This document shows, piece by piece, positions 8,661 through 17,460 of a DNA stretch of 53,092 nt. Location of the stretch: positions 1-53,092 of IMG/VR virus record IMGVR_UViG_3300025086_000036. One strand, given 5' to 3'. Source of the DNA: a virus. Made by a program: the position numbers and the translations under genes. The notes below the pieces were generated by a model. That model saw only the letters and a program-made list of their open reading frames with translations, was not told the origin of the DNA and made no database searches. Each line of letters begins with the position of its first letter. Positions within the stretch are counted from its first letter, which is position 1.

Positions 8661-10049
8661 TTAAGCACTCTTTAGGTTAGTAATCTTACCTTGTCCTTTG
8701 AAGAAGGAACAGCATGTCTCACCCATAGTGCGGTACATACCTTGGTTTCCAAGTTTACCAACACCGAATGGGTTTCCACTAGTAATACCATCTTCGAAGT
8801 ATTGTGTAGGTTTCATTACAGATAGCCATAGGTGGTCTGTATCTAGAATCAGTATGTCACTGATACGGTTAGTTGTTCCTGCACCTGTTGATGGCATATC
8901 TTTAGCAGGTATAATTGGTATGTCATAGTATGTTGCAACTCTGAAACCAACTTCTTGACCTTTAACACCACGAACACCATTATGGGTAGGAACAATCTCT
9001 TTCCTGTCCATGAATCTTTCTTGTGCTTGTAACAAGTCAGAAAGTTTCTGTATGGTATCATATCCAGTAAGGATAACTTTAGGGTTTCCACCGTTTTGGC
9101 GTATTTTCCTAATCATATCGTTAAGTAGGCTCAATGTTAGAACTCTACAATCAGCAGGTAGGTATCCTGCTCCGAAATCAACTTCAGCATCTAGGAAAGA
9201 AGGTACACCTGTGTAGGTAAATGCCCCACTGTTTCCTGCAACAGTTACAACTCGCTCTGAACCATAGATAGTTGCCGCATCAGCAATCTGTGCAAATGTA
9301 CCATCGTTGTTCTTGCTGTTATGGAAGATGTTATCTTCTTGCATTATAGCCAATTCAGCCGCAGATGAAACTATCTTCATTAGTGAAGTATAGTTCTTCT
9401 CAATACCTGTTGTACCGTTTTCGTTATACTTCTCAAGAGGCATAACTAACATTTTGCTCTGTACTTCAGCGTGTAGTTTACCCATGTCTTCTCTAACGAT
9501 AGCACGAATATCACCAACACCGTCATCAATTGCCGCAAGTTCCATTCCAAGTTCTGAGAACTCAAACAGATGTGCAATAGTCTTAGGACTGACGTATAGT
9601 TTTGTGTACTCAGGTGCTAATGCATGGAAGTCTGTACCAATTACAGCATTCTCTCCAACTCCACCAATAGTATCTGCTCTTGGTGTTGCCGCGTTTGCAG
9701 ACGAAATGTTTGCAGTTACAGCGTTAGAACCTGTTGCGAAATTAGAACCACTACCACCAATAGGTCGGCTCTTTAGAACTCTCCAACCGCTTGATGTGTA
9801 TGGCCTCTTTGCAATCATAGAAAGAGGGTTTACTTCTTGGTTCAGCATAGACCAAACTTTCTGTCCATAAAGAACGTTGTATAAGTCGCCTAGACCTGCC
9901 GCCGCAGTAAAGGGATTTGAAGAAGCATCGTGTGGAGTACCGAAACCACCAACAACTCCACCCGCTTTGAGTAGAGCGTTACCTGAGTTTCCGCCATATC
10001 CGTATGTTGCCGCTTCTAAATCTTTCATTGTTTTAATATATCCTGACAT
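8661..10049 (-). CDS. Major capsid protein (HK97-fold type, inferred)
   Basis: A 462-residue protein encoded immediately after the prohead protease/scaffold gene (2 nt gap), the standard position of HK97-type capsid proteins. The composition (Ala, Gly, Asn rich, moderate charge), an extended N-terminal region, and a C-terminal half with VILTGYDTIQKL, GQEVGFRVATYYDIPII and ILDTDHLWLSVMKP are typical of the P-domain and A-domain of phage capsid proteins. It carries no W-peptide tag. A hairpin lies just downstream. The identification rests on order, size and style rather than on one diagnostic motif. Confidence 0.8.
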   Translation of the reverse strand: MSGYIKTMKDLEAATYGYGGNSGNALLKAGGVVGGFGTPHDASSNPFTAAAGLGDLYNVLYGQKVWSMLNQEVNPLSMIAKRPYTSSGWRVLKSRPIGGSGSNFATGSNAVTANISSANAATPRADTIGGVGENAVIGTDFHALAPEYTKLYVSPKTIAHLFEFSELGMELAAIDDGVGDIRAIVREDMGKLHAEVQSKMLVMPLEKYNENGTTGIEKNYTSLMKIVSSAAELAIMQEDNIFHNSKNNDGTFAQIADAATIYGSERVVTVAGNSGAFTYTGVPSFLDAEVDFGAGYLPADCRVLTLSLLNDMIRKIRQNGGNPKVILTGYDTIQKLSDLLQAQERFMDRKEIVPTHNGVRGVKGQEVGFRVATYYDIPIIPAKDMPSTGAGTTNRISDILILDTDHLWLSVMKPTQYFEDGITSGNPFGVGKLGNQGMYRTMGETCCSFFKGQGKITNLKSA

Positions 10050-10051
10050 AT

Positions 10052-11269
10052 TTAATCACCTCTTGTTAATGCGTGTAAGTCATCCCAAGACATCTCAGCC
10101 GCCGCTTCGATACTTGTTGGGAAACCAGTAGGTAGTGACATAGCCACTTCTTGTGCTTTCCTAATCTCAGAGTTTCTCTCTGTTAGAGATTTGCGTAGTT
10201 CAGCAAACTCTGTTTTCAGAGCCGCTACATCAGAACGAGCATCATATTCTGCTCTTTCTGCGTTAGCCTTTTTTACAGATAGTTCGTTAGTAAACCTTGT
10301 TTCGAACTCTTTGCTTAGAGAGTCGTAAGCCATTGCTTCCATTCTCTCTGCTTTAAACTTAGCATAAGCCTTCTCAACATTTTCAGCACTTAAATCAAGA
10401 GTAGAGAAATCAGTTCCCTCTAATCCTTTTGCTACGTTAAGTGCAGCAGGTGCAGCAGTAGGCTTTCCGCCACTTACTACTTCTTCTCCTGCTTCGAACT
10501 CTCTTGTTTCATCTTCATCAAGAGCCTTCTCTTCCATGTCATCTTCTGCTTTTTCTTCCATGTCTTCGTCTGTGTCGGCTTTTTCATGTCCATACATTTT
10601 CTCATCCATGTCTGCATTAGTATCCATATACTCTGCGTTCTTCGTTACGGCATCATCAACTTCACTGTGAACGTTGTTAACTTGCTTCATCAAGTCATTC
10701 AACTCTTCCAGTGCTTTTTCCAATTTTTCACTCATTGTTTTATCCTCCATTTTTAAAATGTCGAACTTTGCTTCGGGATTAATCCCTTTCTCGCAGATTG
10801 TAACTTCATGCAGTTCCAACCTGTCTATCTCGTTGTATTCCCCATACTCATCAGAAGTCTTTTGCTTCTTTGAGATGGCTTGTCCACCTATACTAAAGGA
10901 ACGAAGTGTTCCTTTTCTAATACCTCTTGATATTTCTTTTGCCTTTTCTATGTCATCTCTTAGTTTGATAACTACATAGAACCCAACATCATCAACTGAA
11001 GTCTTGTGAAGTACACCGTGACTATCACGGTATTGCTCAACAACTTCTCCAACTTGTACATTAGAATGATTAGACATTACATTTCTGTATTTCTCGTCAG
11101 ACATGTATTTCTTAACAGCATCATTTAATGCTTCTAGTGTGATTAAATCATTTTGTTTGTCAACTATTTCTATTGAAGCATAACCTCCAATGATTAAACT
11201 ATCTGACTTAAGAATGCTGAACTCATGAGAAGATTCTGCCTTTAGTAAAGGAGATTCCATCATCAACAT
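10052..11269 (-). CDS. Prohead protease fused to scaffold-like domain
   Basis: The N-terminal about 170 residues match the HK97/XkdF-type prohead serine protease pattern: NVMSNHSN carries the likely catalytic His and LRSFSIGG the likely nucleophile Ser. The rest (about 175-405) is a long helical, very acidic segment (for example EDDMEEKALDEDE) like an internal scaffold. An in-frame TTG at 11278 is possible, but ATG at 11269 is preferred; neither has a strong ribosome site. The last 13 residues, MSWDDLHALTRGD, match the W-peptide that starts many late proteins here. The gene directly precedes the capsid gene. Role: scaffold for procapsid assembly, then maturation cleavage. Confidence 0.8.
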   Translation of the reverse strand: MLMMESPLLKAESSHEFSILKSDSLIIGGYASIEIVDKQNDLITLEALNDAVKKYMSDEKYRNVMSNHSNVQVGEVVEQYRDSHGVLHKTSVDDVGFYVVIKLRDDIEKAKEISRGIRKGTLRSFSIGGQAISKKQKTSDEYGEYNEIDRLELHEVTICEKGINPEAKFDILKMEDKTMSEKLEKALEELNDLMKQVNNVHSEVDDAVTKNAEYMDTNADMDEKMYGHEKADTDEDMEEKAEDDMEEKALDEDETREFEAGEEVVSGGKPTAAPAALNVAKGLEGTDFSTLDLSAENVEKAYAKFKAERMEAMAYDSLSKEFETRFTNELSVKKANAERAEYDARSDVAALKTEFAELRKSLTERNSEIRKAQEVAMSLPTGFPTSIEAAAEMSWDDLHALTRGD

Positions 11270-11312
11270 TGCAGTCAAGTTTCTACTCTTACTATATTAA
11301 ATAAAGGTAAGA

Positions 11313-13907
11313 TTAGTTCTTTTTAGGCGTTGGGAAGTCTAATACAGCATATGTATCTTCAGCAATATTCCATTTGTTAGGGTTCTCTTTATCTTCTAAC
11401 ATCTCTTGCTTTTTACCTGTCCAAGCAATCCAACTCTTTTTCTCATCTAACGGCACTACTCTGAAATGCATTCGAGTTTCAAACTTATCTCCATCAAGGC
11501 GATATTCATGATAACCATCCTTTTGTATTCCTAATTCAATCTCTCCTTTGTCTAACACTTTCTTAGACTCTCCTATTTTCTTAGAAACAATAGCAGGATA
11601 CTTACCTGATTTACCGAATAAGTCATAGATATCTGTATTACCTTCTATGTCTATTGTCCAAGCCATACGTTCATCTTGATAATCTATGATTAAATCTACA
11701 TTATCGTCTTCTCTCAAAACGATTGTATATTTTCCCATGTTGTCTTTTTTCACTAGTTCTTCAATATCTTTTTCTAAAATATCTTCTCTAGCAGTAAACT
11801 TATTCGGATGTAAATAGACTAAATCTTCTTGTTGTTTCATCCAAGCCATTAGTTTACCGTCATCTGAATCAAACAAATCTGCAAATGCCCCTTGATGTTT
11901 ATCCACGATAAAATCTAGTATTTTCTTAAAAGGCATGTTGTCTCTACCACTTTCTAATATTTCATTTCTGATTGCTAACCTAAACATAGAACGTTTGCTT
12001 TTCATTATGTTAGCAACTTGTTCTTTCCACAAATCTATGTTATGTAAAGCATTTTTCTGCATTAGATTGTCTCCTTCGAAACCATAGATAGTAAATCCAT
12101 TTAGGTCTTCTTTGAGTATTATCTCAGCAGTTCCATGTGTGTGGTCTGTAATGTAATATCCCTTCTTGACTTTCTTCTTACCTGCTCTTGGGTTTTGTAA
12201 TCCACTAGTGACTTCAAACATACTACCTACTTTATCTCCAAAAGAATATGACATTGCACTCAATGATTTTTTTGTTTTGCTTGCAAGTTGCTCTAACGTC
12301 TCAACGGAATCAGAACGGGTAACTTCCGGTATTTCTATTACCTTAGCAGAAAATAATTTGAATCCGTCTTTACCCTTTTTTACTTCGTCAACTTTAACTC
12401 TAACAATACTACCAATCTTAACAGATTCCTTTGTATTCAAAGCCTTACCTACTTCAAGATAATCTTTATCTTCAAACTCAATTGTTTTGTAATTCCTTGC
12501 AGTTTCAGCATTTACTGGGCCAATACCCATAGTGTAAGAGTGTAAATTACTCTTAGTTTTCTTAGAATCTAGCACTACTACATCCAAATCAACAAACTTC
12601 TTCCACTTAATCCACTTAGGATTTTTCTTAACTCCAATGTAATATGTTGATTCTATGTCTTTAATTACAACTCCCTCAGAAGCAGGAAGTTGCATAATCT
12701 CTTTTGCATATTCTTCTACTTCCTTAATTGAATCTGCTATCCTTGTGTCTTTCTTGGATGGGAAGGCTAAGTCTTGTGATGAATGTTGAGAGTATTGATA
12801 GAGTAGAATATTATGTCTTTCTCTTAATGTTTCATCAGCAATGTTCTTTCCTTCATGAACCATTATATCAAAAACATGCGCTCGTAGTTCTCCTCCCTTT
12901 TTATTTTTGAAAACGTGTGCAATTGTGTCTGCTCGGTGTAGTGGCTCATCTTCCATAAATAACATTAGTTCACCATCTAATATACAGTCATTGAATGATT
13001 TCTTTTCAAGAGCCTTAACTTGCTCAGGACATTTACTAGTTATGTCTTTCTCGTTGTAAGAATAAATCGTTACCTTATTATTGAACTTATGAAGTTGTAT
13101 TCTCATACCATCATATTTTTCTTGGACGATGTATTCTCCTGTTAACCCCTTAACTTCTTTTAAATCATCAATCTCAAATATTCTATACATTGGTTTATTT
13201 GGAATTATGAAGTCAATAGATTGCTTTTCTTCATCACTTTTTGCAATATCTAAATCTACTAAACTATCCCACTTGTCTTCACTATATTCAGAACCGTAGA
13301 CTTTTTGTAATAATTTGTATGCTCCTTTGAACTTGTTTTCTATTCTACGAGTATCTTCATCTTCTTTACCATAGTGTTCTATAATGTAAAGTGGAATATC
13401 TTTAGGTTCTAAATCAAGTCCCATGTAGTCTCTTGTAATCTCATCAGGTTTCAAATCAACTGCTGACCATGCTTTATCGGGAAGAGGATTAGCGTGAGAA
13501 CGTAAAGCATAATGTATGAATGCGGCAAACGTAGACTCATCTTTGAGTAAAGTAGCAATTACCTTATCACCTAATTGTTTAGAAAATGGGTCACTTACTT
13601 CATCTGATTTGAATCTCATTTCCTTTATTGCTTCATACAATTCTTTAGCCTGTCTTGAACTAGGGTTATATGTTTCATCAGAAAACGCTGTGTCTTCTTT
13701 TAGATATGTTTTGAGTTCTCTAGTAAAATCATCTATTGTATCAAACTGTTCTCTAACATTTTTTACTGTTTTTTTCCAAGCATCACCATATTCATCAGGG
13801 TTTTCTTTTGCAGAAAGATAAGAATACCTAACACGCTCAAAGAAGTCCAATACTTTCTTAGTCATTGTATTGGTTTCTTTTTCAAAAGATAACCCTGTTT
13901 GTGGCAT
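11313..13907 (-). CDS. ATP-dependent DNA ligase-like protein with long extra domains
   Basis: An 864-residue protein. It contains the nucleotidyltransferase motifs in order: motif I EKYDGMR with Lys264 as adenylation site, motif III ILDGELM, IIIa AHVFDIM, IV EGVVIK and V KWIKWKK, followed by an OB-fold-like segment ending near 540. The N-terminal 240 residues are helical. The C-terminal about 300 residues (including GYHEYRLDGDKFETRMHF) are a separate region I do not recognise; it lacks the HYDLRLE signature of LigD 3'-phosphoesterases. The start at ATG 13907 is backed by GAGGGGG six nt upstream. Its place inside the head gene cluster is unusual for a replicative ligase, and a second ligase begins at 52554. 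It may seal or repair packaged DNA; that is inference. Confidence 0.8.
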   Translation of the reverse strand: MPQTGLSFEKETNTMTKKVLDFFERVRYSYLSAKENPDEYGDAWKKTVKNVREQFDTIDDFTRELKTYLKEDTAFSDETYNPSSRQAKELYEAIKEMRFKSDEVSDPFSKQLGDKVIATLLKDESTFAAFIHYALRSHANPLPDKAWSAVDLKPDEITRDYMGLDLEPKDIPLYIIEHYGKEDEDTRRIENKFKGAYKLLQKVYGSEYSEDKWDSLVDLDIAKSDEEKQSIDFIIPNKPMYRIFEIDDLKEVKGLTGEYIVQEKYDGMRIQLHKFNNKVTIYSYNEKDITSKCPEQVKALEKKSFNDCILDGELMLFMEDEPLHRADTIAHVFKNKKGGELRAHVFDIMVHEGKNIADETLRERHNILLYQYSQHSSQDLAFPSKKDTRIADSIKEVEEYAKEIMQLPASEGVVIKDIESTYYIGVKKNPKWIKWKKFVDLDVVVLDSKKTKSNLHSYTMGIGPVNAETARNYKTIEFEDKDYLEVGKALNTKESVKIGSIVRVKVDEVKKGKDGFKLFSAKVIEIPEVTRSDSVETLEQLASKTKKSLSAMSYSFGDKVGSMFEVTSGLQNPRAGKKKVKKGYYITDHTHGTAEIILKEDLNGFTIYGFEGDNLMQKNALHNIDLWKEQVANIMKSKRSMFRLAIRNEILESGRDNMPFKKILDFIVDKHQGAFADLFDSDDGKLMAWMKQQEDLVYLHPNKFTAREDILEKDIEELVKKDNMGKYTIVLREDDNVDLIIDYQDERMAWTIDIEGNTDIYDLFGKSGKYPAIVSKKIGESKKVLDKGEIELGIQKDGYHEYRLDGDKFETRMHFRVVPLDEKKSWIAWTGKKQEMLEDKENPNKWNIAEDTYAVLDFPTPKKN

Positions 13908-13916
13908 GTGTCCCCC

Positions 13917-14429
13917 TCAAGCAGTTGGTCGTGGAGGGTTTATTGAACTTCTAGGACTAGCCGATGACCCCATATCCATTTCCATAAGAACTCTAATAGC
14001 ATTATGTGCTTTCTCCGCAGAACCTTTTTTTCCTTGTTTGATTTCAGCAGTAGCCATCTCTAAACGCTTAACTGCATCTTGATACATTTTTTCTTGCATT
14101 ATGTTAGATTCACTTTGTTCAAACGGAGAAGCATCTCCGCCTAAAGGAGAATACTTTTCATTATATTGTTTGATTAAAGATTCTAATGCTTCAATCACAC
14201 TAGCCTTAGTAACCTCATTGAGTTTATCCTCTTTACCTTCAACATTACTTGTTTTAGGTAGAGGTTCTTCTGATGGGTTTTTCTTAGGTCTTTTTACTTT
14301 GACTTCTTCACCTGTTAGTGGTTCATCTAGTTTCAGTGTACCTAGATGTTCTGCTTCTTGCAATACTTCTTTCGCTTTTAGTATAGCCAATTCGACTATT
14401 TTTTCTTCCCATGTTACTCTCTCCGGCAT
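13917..14429 (-). CDS. Uncharacterised helical late protein
   Basis: A 170-residue, highly charged, helical protein. A GTG in frame at 14438 overlaps the previous gene, but ATG 14429 has a GGAG eight nt upstream and is preferred. The N-terminus MPERVTWEEKIVELAILKAK resembles a loose version of the late-protein W-peptide (W-x-x-x-I-V). It ends in a Ser/Pro-rich tail (MGSSASPRSSINPPRP). Possible scaffold or internal protein. Confidence 0.5.
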   Translation of the reverse strand: MPERVTWEEKIVELAILKAKEVLQEAEHLGTLKLDEPLTGEEVKVKRPKKNPSEEPLPKTSNVEGKEDKLNEVTKASVIEALESLIKQYNEKYSPLGGDASPFEQSESNIMQEKMYQDAVKRLEMATAEIKQGKKGSAEKAHNAIRVLMEMDMGSSASPRSSINPPRPTA

Positions 14430-14434
14430 TTTAA

Positions 14435-14665
14435 TCACTCCATATCTTTTACTAGTTTGTGTATGTCTTCCCAGTCCATACTCTTTTTGATTGTACTTCC
14501 ACCTACAACATTCCTACTATCCATAGTAGGAGAAGGAGATTCGTAAACAACGTATCCCGATTTCATTAGTAGATTGTCTTTGTGATATACTGCTTGTTCT
14601 AAAGCCTTAACCTTGTCAACTAATTCTTTCATCAACATAAGCATTTCATTATTTTCTTCAGTCAT
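14435..14665 (-). CDS. Short coiled-coil protein with C-terminal W-peptide
   Basis: A 76-residue protein starting at ATG 14665, after an AGGTG ribosome site; the N-terminus is a heptad-like helix (MKELVDKVKALEQAVY). The C-terminus SMDWEDIHKLVKDME has the same D-W-x-D-I-H-x-L arrangement as the end of the protease/scaffold protein. It may be a minor scaffold or tag-bearing adaptor. Function unknown. Confidence 0.5.
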   Translation of the reverse strand: MTEENNEMLMLMKELVDKVKALEQAVYHKDNLLMKSGYVVYESPSPTMDSRNVVGGSTIKKSMDWEDIHKLVKDME

Positions 14666-14666
14666 T

Positions 14667-14750
14667 TTATGCACCTTGTTGTATATCTCTAATAGCAATT
14701 AACATGTCTTCTCGGATTCTTTGTCTTAGAACTATTTTCCAGTCTATCAT
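14667..14750 (-). CDS. 27-residue peptide consisting almost only of the W-peptide
   Basis: A reading frame from ATG 14750 with an excellent ribosome site (AGGAG seven nt upstream) whose stop lies next to the start of the following gene. The product MIDWKIVLRQRIREDMLIAI... starts with the late-protein motif and continues as one amphipathic helix. The ribosome site and tight coupling suggest it is real, although very short. Confidence 0.45.
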   Translation of the reverse strand: MIDWKIVLRQRIREDMLIAIRDIQQGA

Positions 14751-14793
14751 GTAACTCCTGCTCCTTCGTGTAGTGGTCTAGTTCAATAAGGTT

Positions 14794-15141
14794 TCATTTA
14801 CCACCTTTTTTCTTATTCTCAGGATAAACCATTTTCCTTAGTTGATTGTATAATGTTTCATAATCCTTTCTTAGTTCAGATGCTGATGCAAGTATTTCTA
14901 GATTTTTCTCATCAAAACCTTCTACTTGCTTACTTAGTTTCTTATCTGATTTTACTATATCAATGTCTTTCAGTTCACCGATTAAGTCTGATAGTTGAGT
15001 CATCTCTTGACCCATTGTGTTAGTAGGTTGAGACTTCTGTAAGAGTTTCTTTAGTTTCTTTTTCTTCTTAGCGTCTATCTTCTCGATAAACACAGGAGAG
15101 AAGTAGAAGCCCTCTGCTTTAACAATATCAAACCACTTCAT
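14794..15141 (-). CDS. Tagged late protein, coiled coil
   Basis: A 115-residue product starting MKWFDIVKAEGF, one of the W-peptide N-termini. Then follows a lysine-rich segment (KKKKLKKLLQK) and predicted coiled coil to the end, closing with KKKGGK. Its ATG overlaps the stop of the 577-residue gene upstream. Likely an internal virion protein if the tag hypothesis holds; otherwise unknown. Confidence 0.55.
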   Translation of the reverse strand: MKWFDIVKAEGFYFSPVFIEKIDAKKKKKLKKLLQKSQPTNTMGQEMTQLSDLIGELKDIDIVKSDKKLSKQVEGFDEKNLEILASASELRKDYETLYNQLRKMVYPENKKKGGK

Positions 15142-16871
15142 TGAGACTCCCCCGTTGCTTCATCAGATGAGGGTTCATCTAATGATTGTTTTTGTTTAGG
15201 CAGATTTTCTAAAACCCTATCAATTACTTTGATTCTATCTTCTAATTCAGGTAATTCCTGTTCATAGTAATTTATCCAATCTTCTAGTGATTCTTTCTGT
15301 TCTTCTATTTCATCTTCTGCAATATTGTTTGGATTACTACCATCAACTAATCCTTTCAGTCCTTCTTGGTATGATTCTGTTATTTCCTTATATTGTTCTA
15401 TTGTTTCTAATAACTTATCTTTAGTTGATGTAAATAATCTAAATTGCTGAGATGGATTATCCGGTAAGTTTCCTGATTTAGCATCTTCTGCTACTTCCTT
15501 AACTTTACCACTGAACTCATTTATTTTGTCTTCAAGTGTTTTAGATTCTTCAAGTGTTTTACGGCCAATATACCTATCAGGATATTTAAGAGGAGTTTTA
15601 CTTCTAATACCAATCCTTTGTGGTGTTACTTTCTTAGGTGCTTTCTGTCTTCTTTTAGTTGCTTCAGGTGCATACTTCTCAGGGTCTTCTTCATAAAGTT
15701 CCCAAGCAGTTTCTAGATTTGGAAAATCTCTATTCATCTTAAGTGGTGAACGTCTATACTTAGTAGATATACCACGAACTCTTTTGAGCCTACTTTCTTT
15801 CAATCTGCTAAAATCTCCTGTAAGAGTATTAATTCTAATTAGATATTCTAAAGTATCAAATTGTTTTTCTAGTTCTGCTTTCATTTCACTTTCGCTCATA
15901 TCTTCATTAGTAGTATAAATTATATCAGGAATCAACCTGTAAATCATCCTGAGAATATTATCAGCATTGAAGAATAATCTATAATGTTCAGCAGGGTCTG
16001 CATTTTTAGTTTGAATTAATTTAGTTATCTCATCTACAAACTTGTCAATGTCTAAAGAATAATATTGCTCTACCCCTTTCATTCCTGCTTCTAGTTCCCC
16101 AACCTTTCTGACTGGGATTCTAGCAACTTGGTATATTTCCATTAGTATATCAATGCTAGACTTACCATTGTATTCTCTAACTTCTGACCAACCATCTTCA
16201 AAAGTTGCATTTGGAGGAATAAATAATTTTGATACATCAGGCTTTAATTTACCTTTACCTTCTAGTAAATATCTTTGGACTAACTTTGCACTAGAGGCTA
16301 AGTTTTCTCTCATATCTCTTATCAGATTTTTAGCCTTGGCATTGTTACCATATTTAGACCAAGTTTGTAATAGAGTTTTCATATTCACTGAAAACTTAAT
16401 ACTTTGGTCAGTTCTAACACCTAAACCTATTTTTAATTTTTCAAGGGGTTGTTTATCTCCTTCAAATAAAAACTCATATAATTCATTTTGTTCTGCTTGC
16501 AATGCTCCTAAGTCAAGAGTCTCACCTTCTTTGAGTCTATCTAAACTACTTTTCTCAGGTTTAATTTGATTCTTTAAGTTGTCTATTCTGTTGATAAACT
16601 TCCGCTTATCTTTTTCCAATGAAACCGCATCTGTGTACTGTACTCCTCTTCTTGTTTGAGTTCTAAGAGGATTAGAACGGAAACCCATTCTAAGAATATT
16701 CTGTATTTTTTTATCTTCTTCAGCCGCACTTTGCAATAACCTATCAGCCCGATATAACGAACTCCTGTCAATTTTAGAGTCTTCTTTTTTATTTGCTGTA
16801 TCAAACGCCCACCAAACATCAGCATGGATATCAGACCCATCTGTTCTTTTGAGGACATCCATGAAAGTCAT
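15138..16871 (-). CDS. Tagged large helical late protein (577 aa)
   Basis: The N-terminus MTFMDVLKRTDG fits the late-protein tag with Phe in place of Trp. The rest is a long charged helical protein with predicted coiled coils (about 85-115 and 445-560) and an acidic Ser-rich end. No enzyme motif is seen. It overlaps its downstream neighbour by 4 nt. Possible internal head protein. Confidence 0.6.
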   Translation of the reverse strand: MTFMDVLKRTDGSDIHADVWWAFDTANKKEDSKIDRSSLYRADRLLQSAAEEDKKIQNILRMGFRSNPLRTQTRRGVQYTDAVSLEKDKRKFINRIDNLKNQIKPEKSSLDRLKEGETLDLGALQAEQNELYEFLFEGDKQPLEKLKIGLGVRTDQSIKFSVNMKTLLQTWSKYGNNAKAKNLIRDMRENLASSAKLVQRYLLEGKGKLKPDVSKLFIPPNATFEDGWSEVREYNGKSSIDILMEIYQVARIPVRKVGELEAGMKGVEQYYSLDIDKFVDEITKLIQTKNADPAEHYRLFFNADNILRMIYRLIPDIIYTTNEDMSESEMKAELEKQFDTLEYLIRINTLTGDFSRLKESRLKRVRGISTKYRRSPLKMNRDFPNLETAWELYEEDPEKYAPEATKRRQKAPKKVTPQRIGIRSKTPLKYPDRYIGRKTLEESKTLEDKINEFSGKVKEVAEDAKSGNLPDNPSQQFRLFTSTKDKLLETIEQYKEITESYQEGLKGLVDGSNPNNIAEDEIEEQKESLEDWINYYEQELPELEDRIKVIDRVLENLPKQKQSLDEPSSDEATGESQ

Positions 16872-16880
16872 TGTATCGCC

Positions 16881-17108
16881 TCAGAATGGAATATTTTCTT
16901 TTCTATTCTTTTGTTTCTTAGGAAGTAATATTGCATCAGGGATATCTGAAGCATTTGGTATCTTCTTCTCAACAGTAGTATCTTTATCAATACCACCAAT
17001 AGAATAATCTCTACTAGGAGTAATTCGGTTTCGTTGTTCTCTACCTTCTCTAACTCTAGCCGCTTTTAGTTCTCTTTCTAACTGTCTTACACTTTTTTCT
17101 TCACTCAT
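16881..17108 (-). CDS. Small basic late protein
   Basis: A 75-residue hydrophilic protein rich in Arg, Lys and Glu (LERELKAARVREGREQR), with a helical N-terminal half and a probably disordered second half. It overlaps the upstream gene by 4 nt. No tag and no recognised family. Confidence 0.5.
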   Translation of the reverse strand: MSEEKSVRQLERELKAARVREGREQRNRITPSRDYSIGGIDKDTTVEKKIPNASDIPDAILLPKKQKNRKENIPF

Positions 17109-17347
17109 TTTCTTTCACCTCTTGTTTTTGCATTTCTAGCCCTCATTTGTGCTAGTAATTCTGATTCGTTTTCTTCCGTTCTTTTAGTGGCTTCTGCATC
17201 TTGACCAGTAGAAACTTTAGTTGAGATTTTTTTAGCCCTTCTTCTCTCTGCTTCCCTTTTCATTCTAGGTGTTACATTCATGAAATCAGTCATATCGTCA
17301 GGGTCTTCATCAAATATGTTTTTCTTTAGTGTATTTTTCCAACTCAT
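17105..17347 (-). CDS. Tagged small late protein
   Basis: An 80-residue protein beginning MSWKNTLKKNIFDED, a W-peptide N-terminus, followed by a charged helical stretch (MKREAERRRAKKI) and a polar tail. A strong ribosome site (GGGAGGGG) precedes the ATG. It overlaps both neighbours by 4 nt. Function unknown. Confidence 0.55.
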   Translation of the reverse strand: MSWKNTLKKNIFDEDPDDMTDFMNVTPRMKREAERRRAKKISTKVSTGQDAEATKRTEENESELLAQMRARNAKTRGERK

Positions 17348-17460
17348 TTCTTCCCCTCCCTTAATTCTTTGAAGTCATCTCCATCAATATCCCCATCATC
17401 ATCTTTGTCAAGTAATTTTTGCTTACCTTTTAATTTCTTTAATACATCGAACCAATTCAT
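17344..17460 (-). CDS. 38-residue tag plus EF-hand calcium-binding loop
   Basis: A short gene that overlaps both neighbours by 4 nt. The product begins MNWFDVLKKLKG (W-peptide) and then holds a complete EF-hand loop, DKDDDGDIDGDD (residues 18-29), with acidic ligands at loop positions 1, 3, 5 and 12, Gly at 6 and Ile at 8. A single EF-hand or dockerin-like loop joined to the virion-type tag suggests a calcium-binding peptide carried in, or assembled with, the particle. The loop is seen directly; calcium binding is inferred. Confidence 0.6.
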   Translation of the reverse strand: MNWFDVLKKLKGKQKLLDKDDDGDIDGDDFKELREGKK

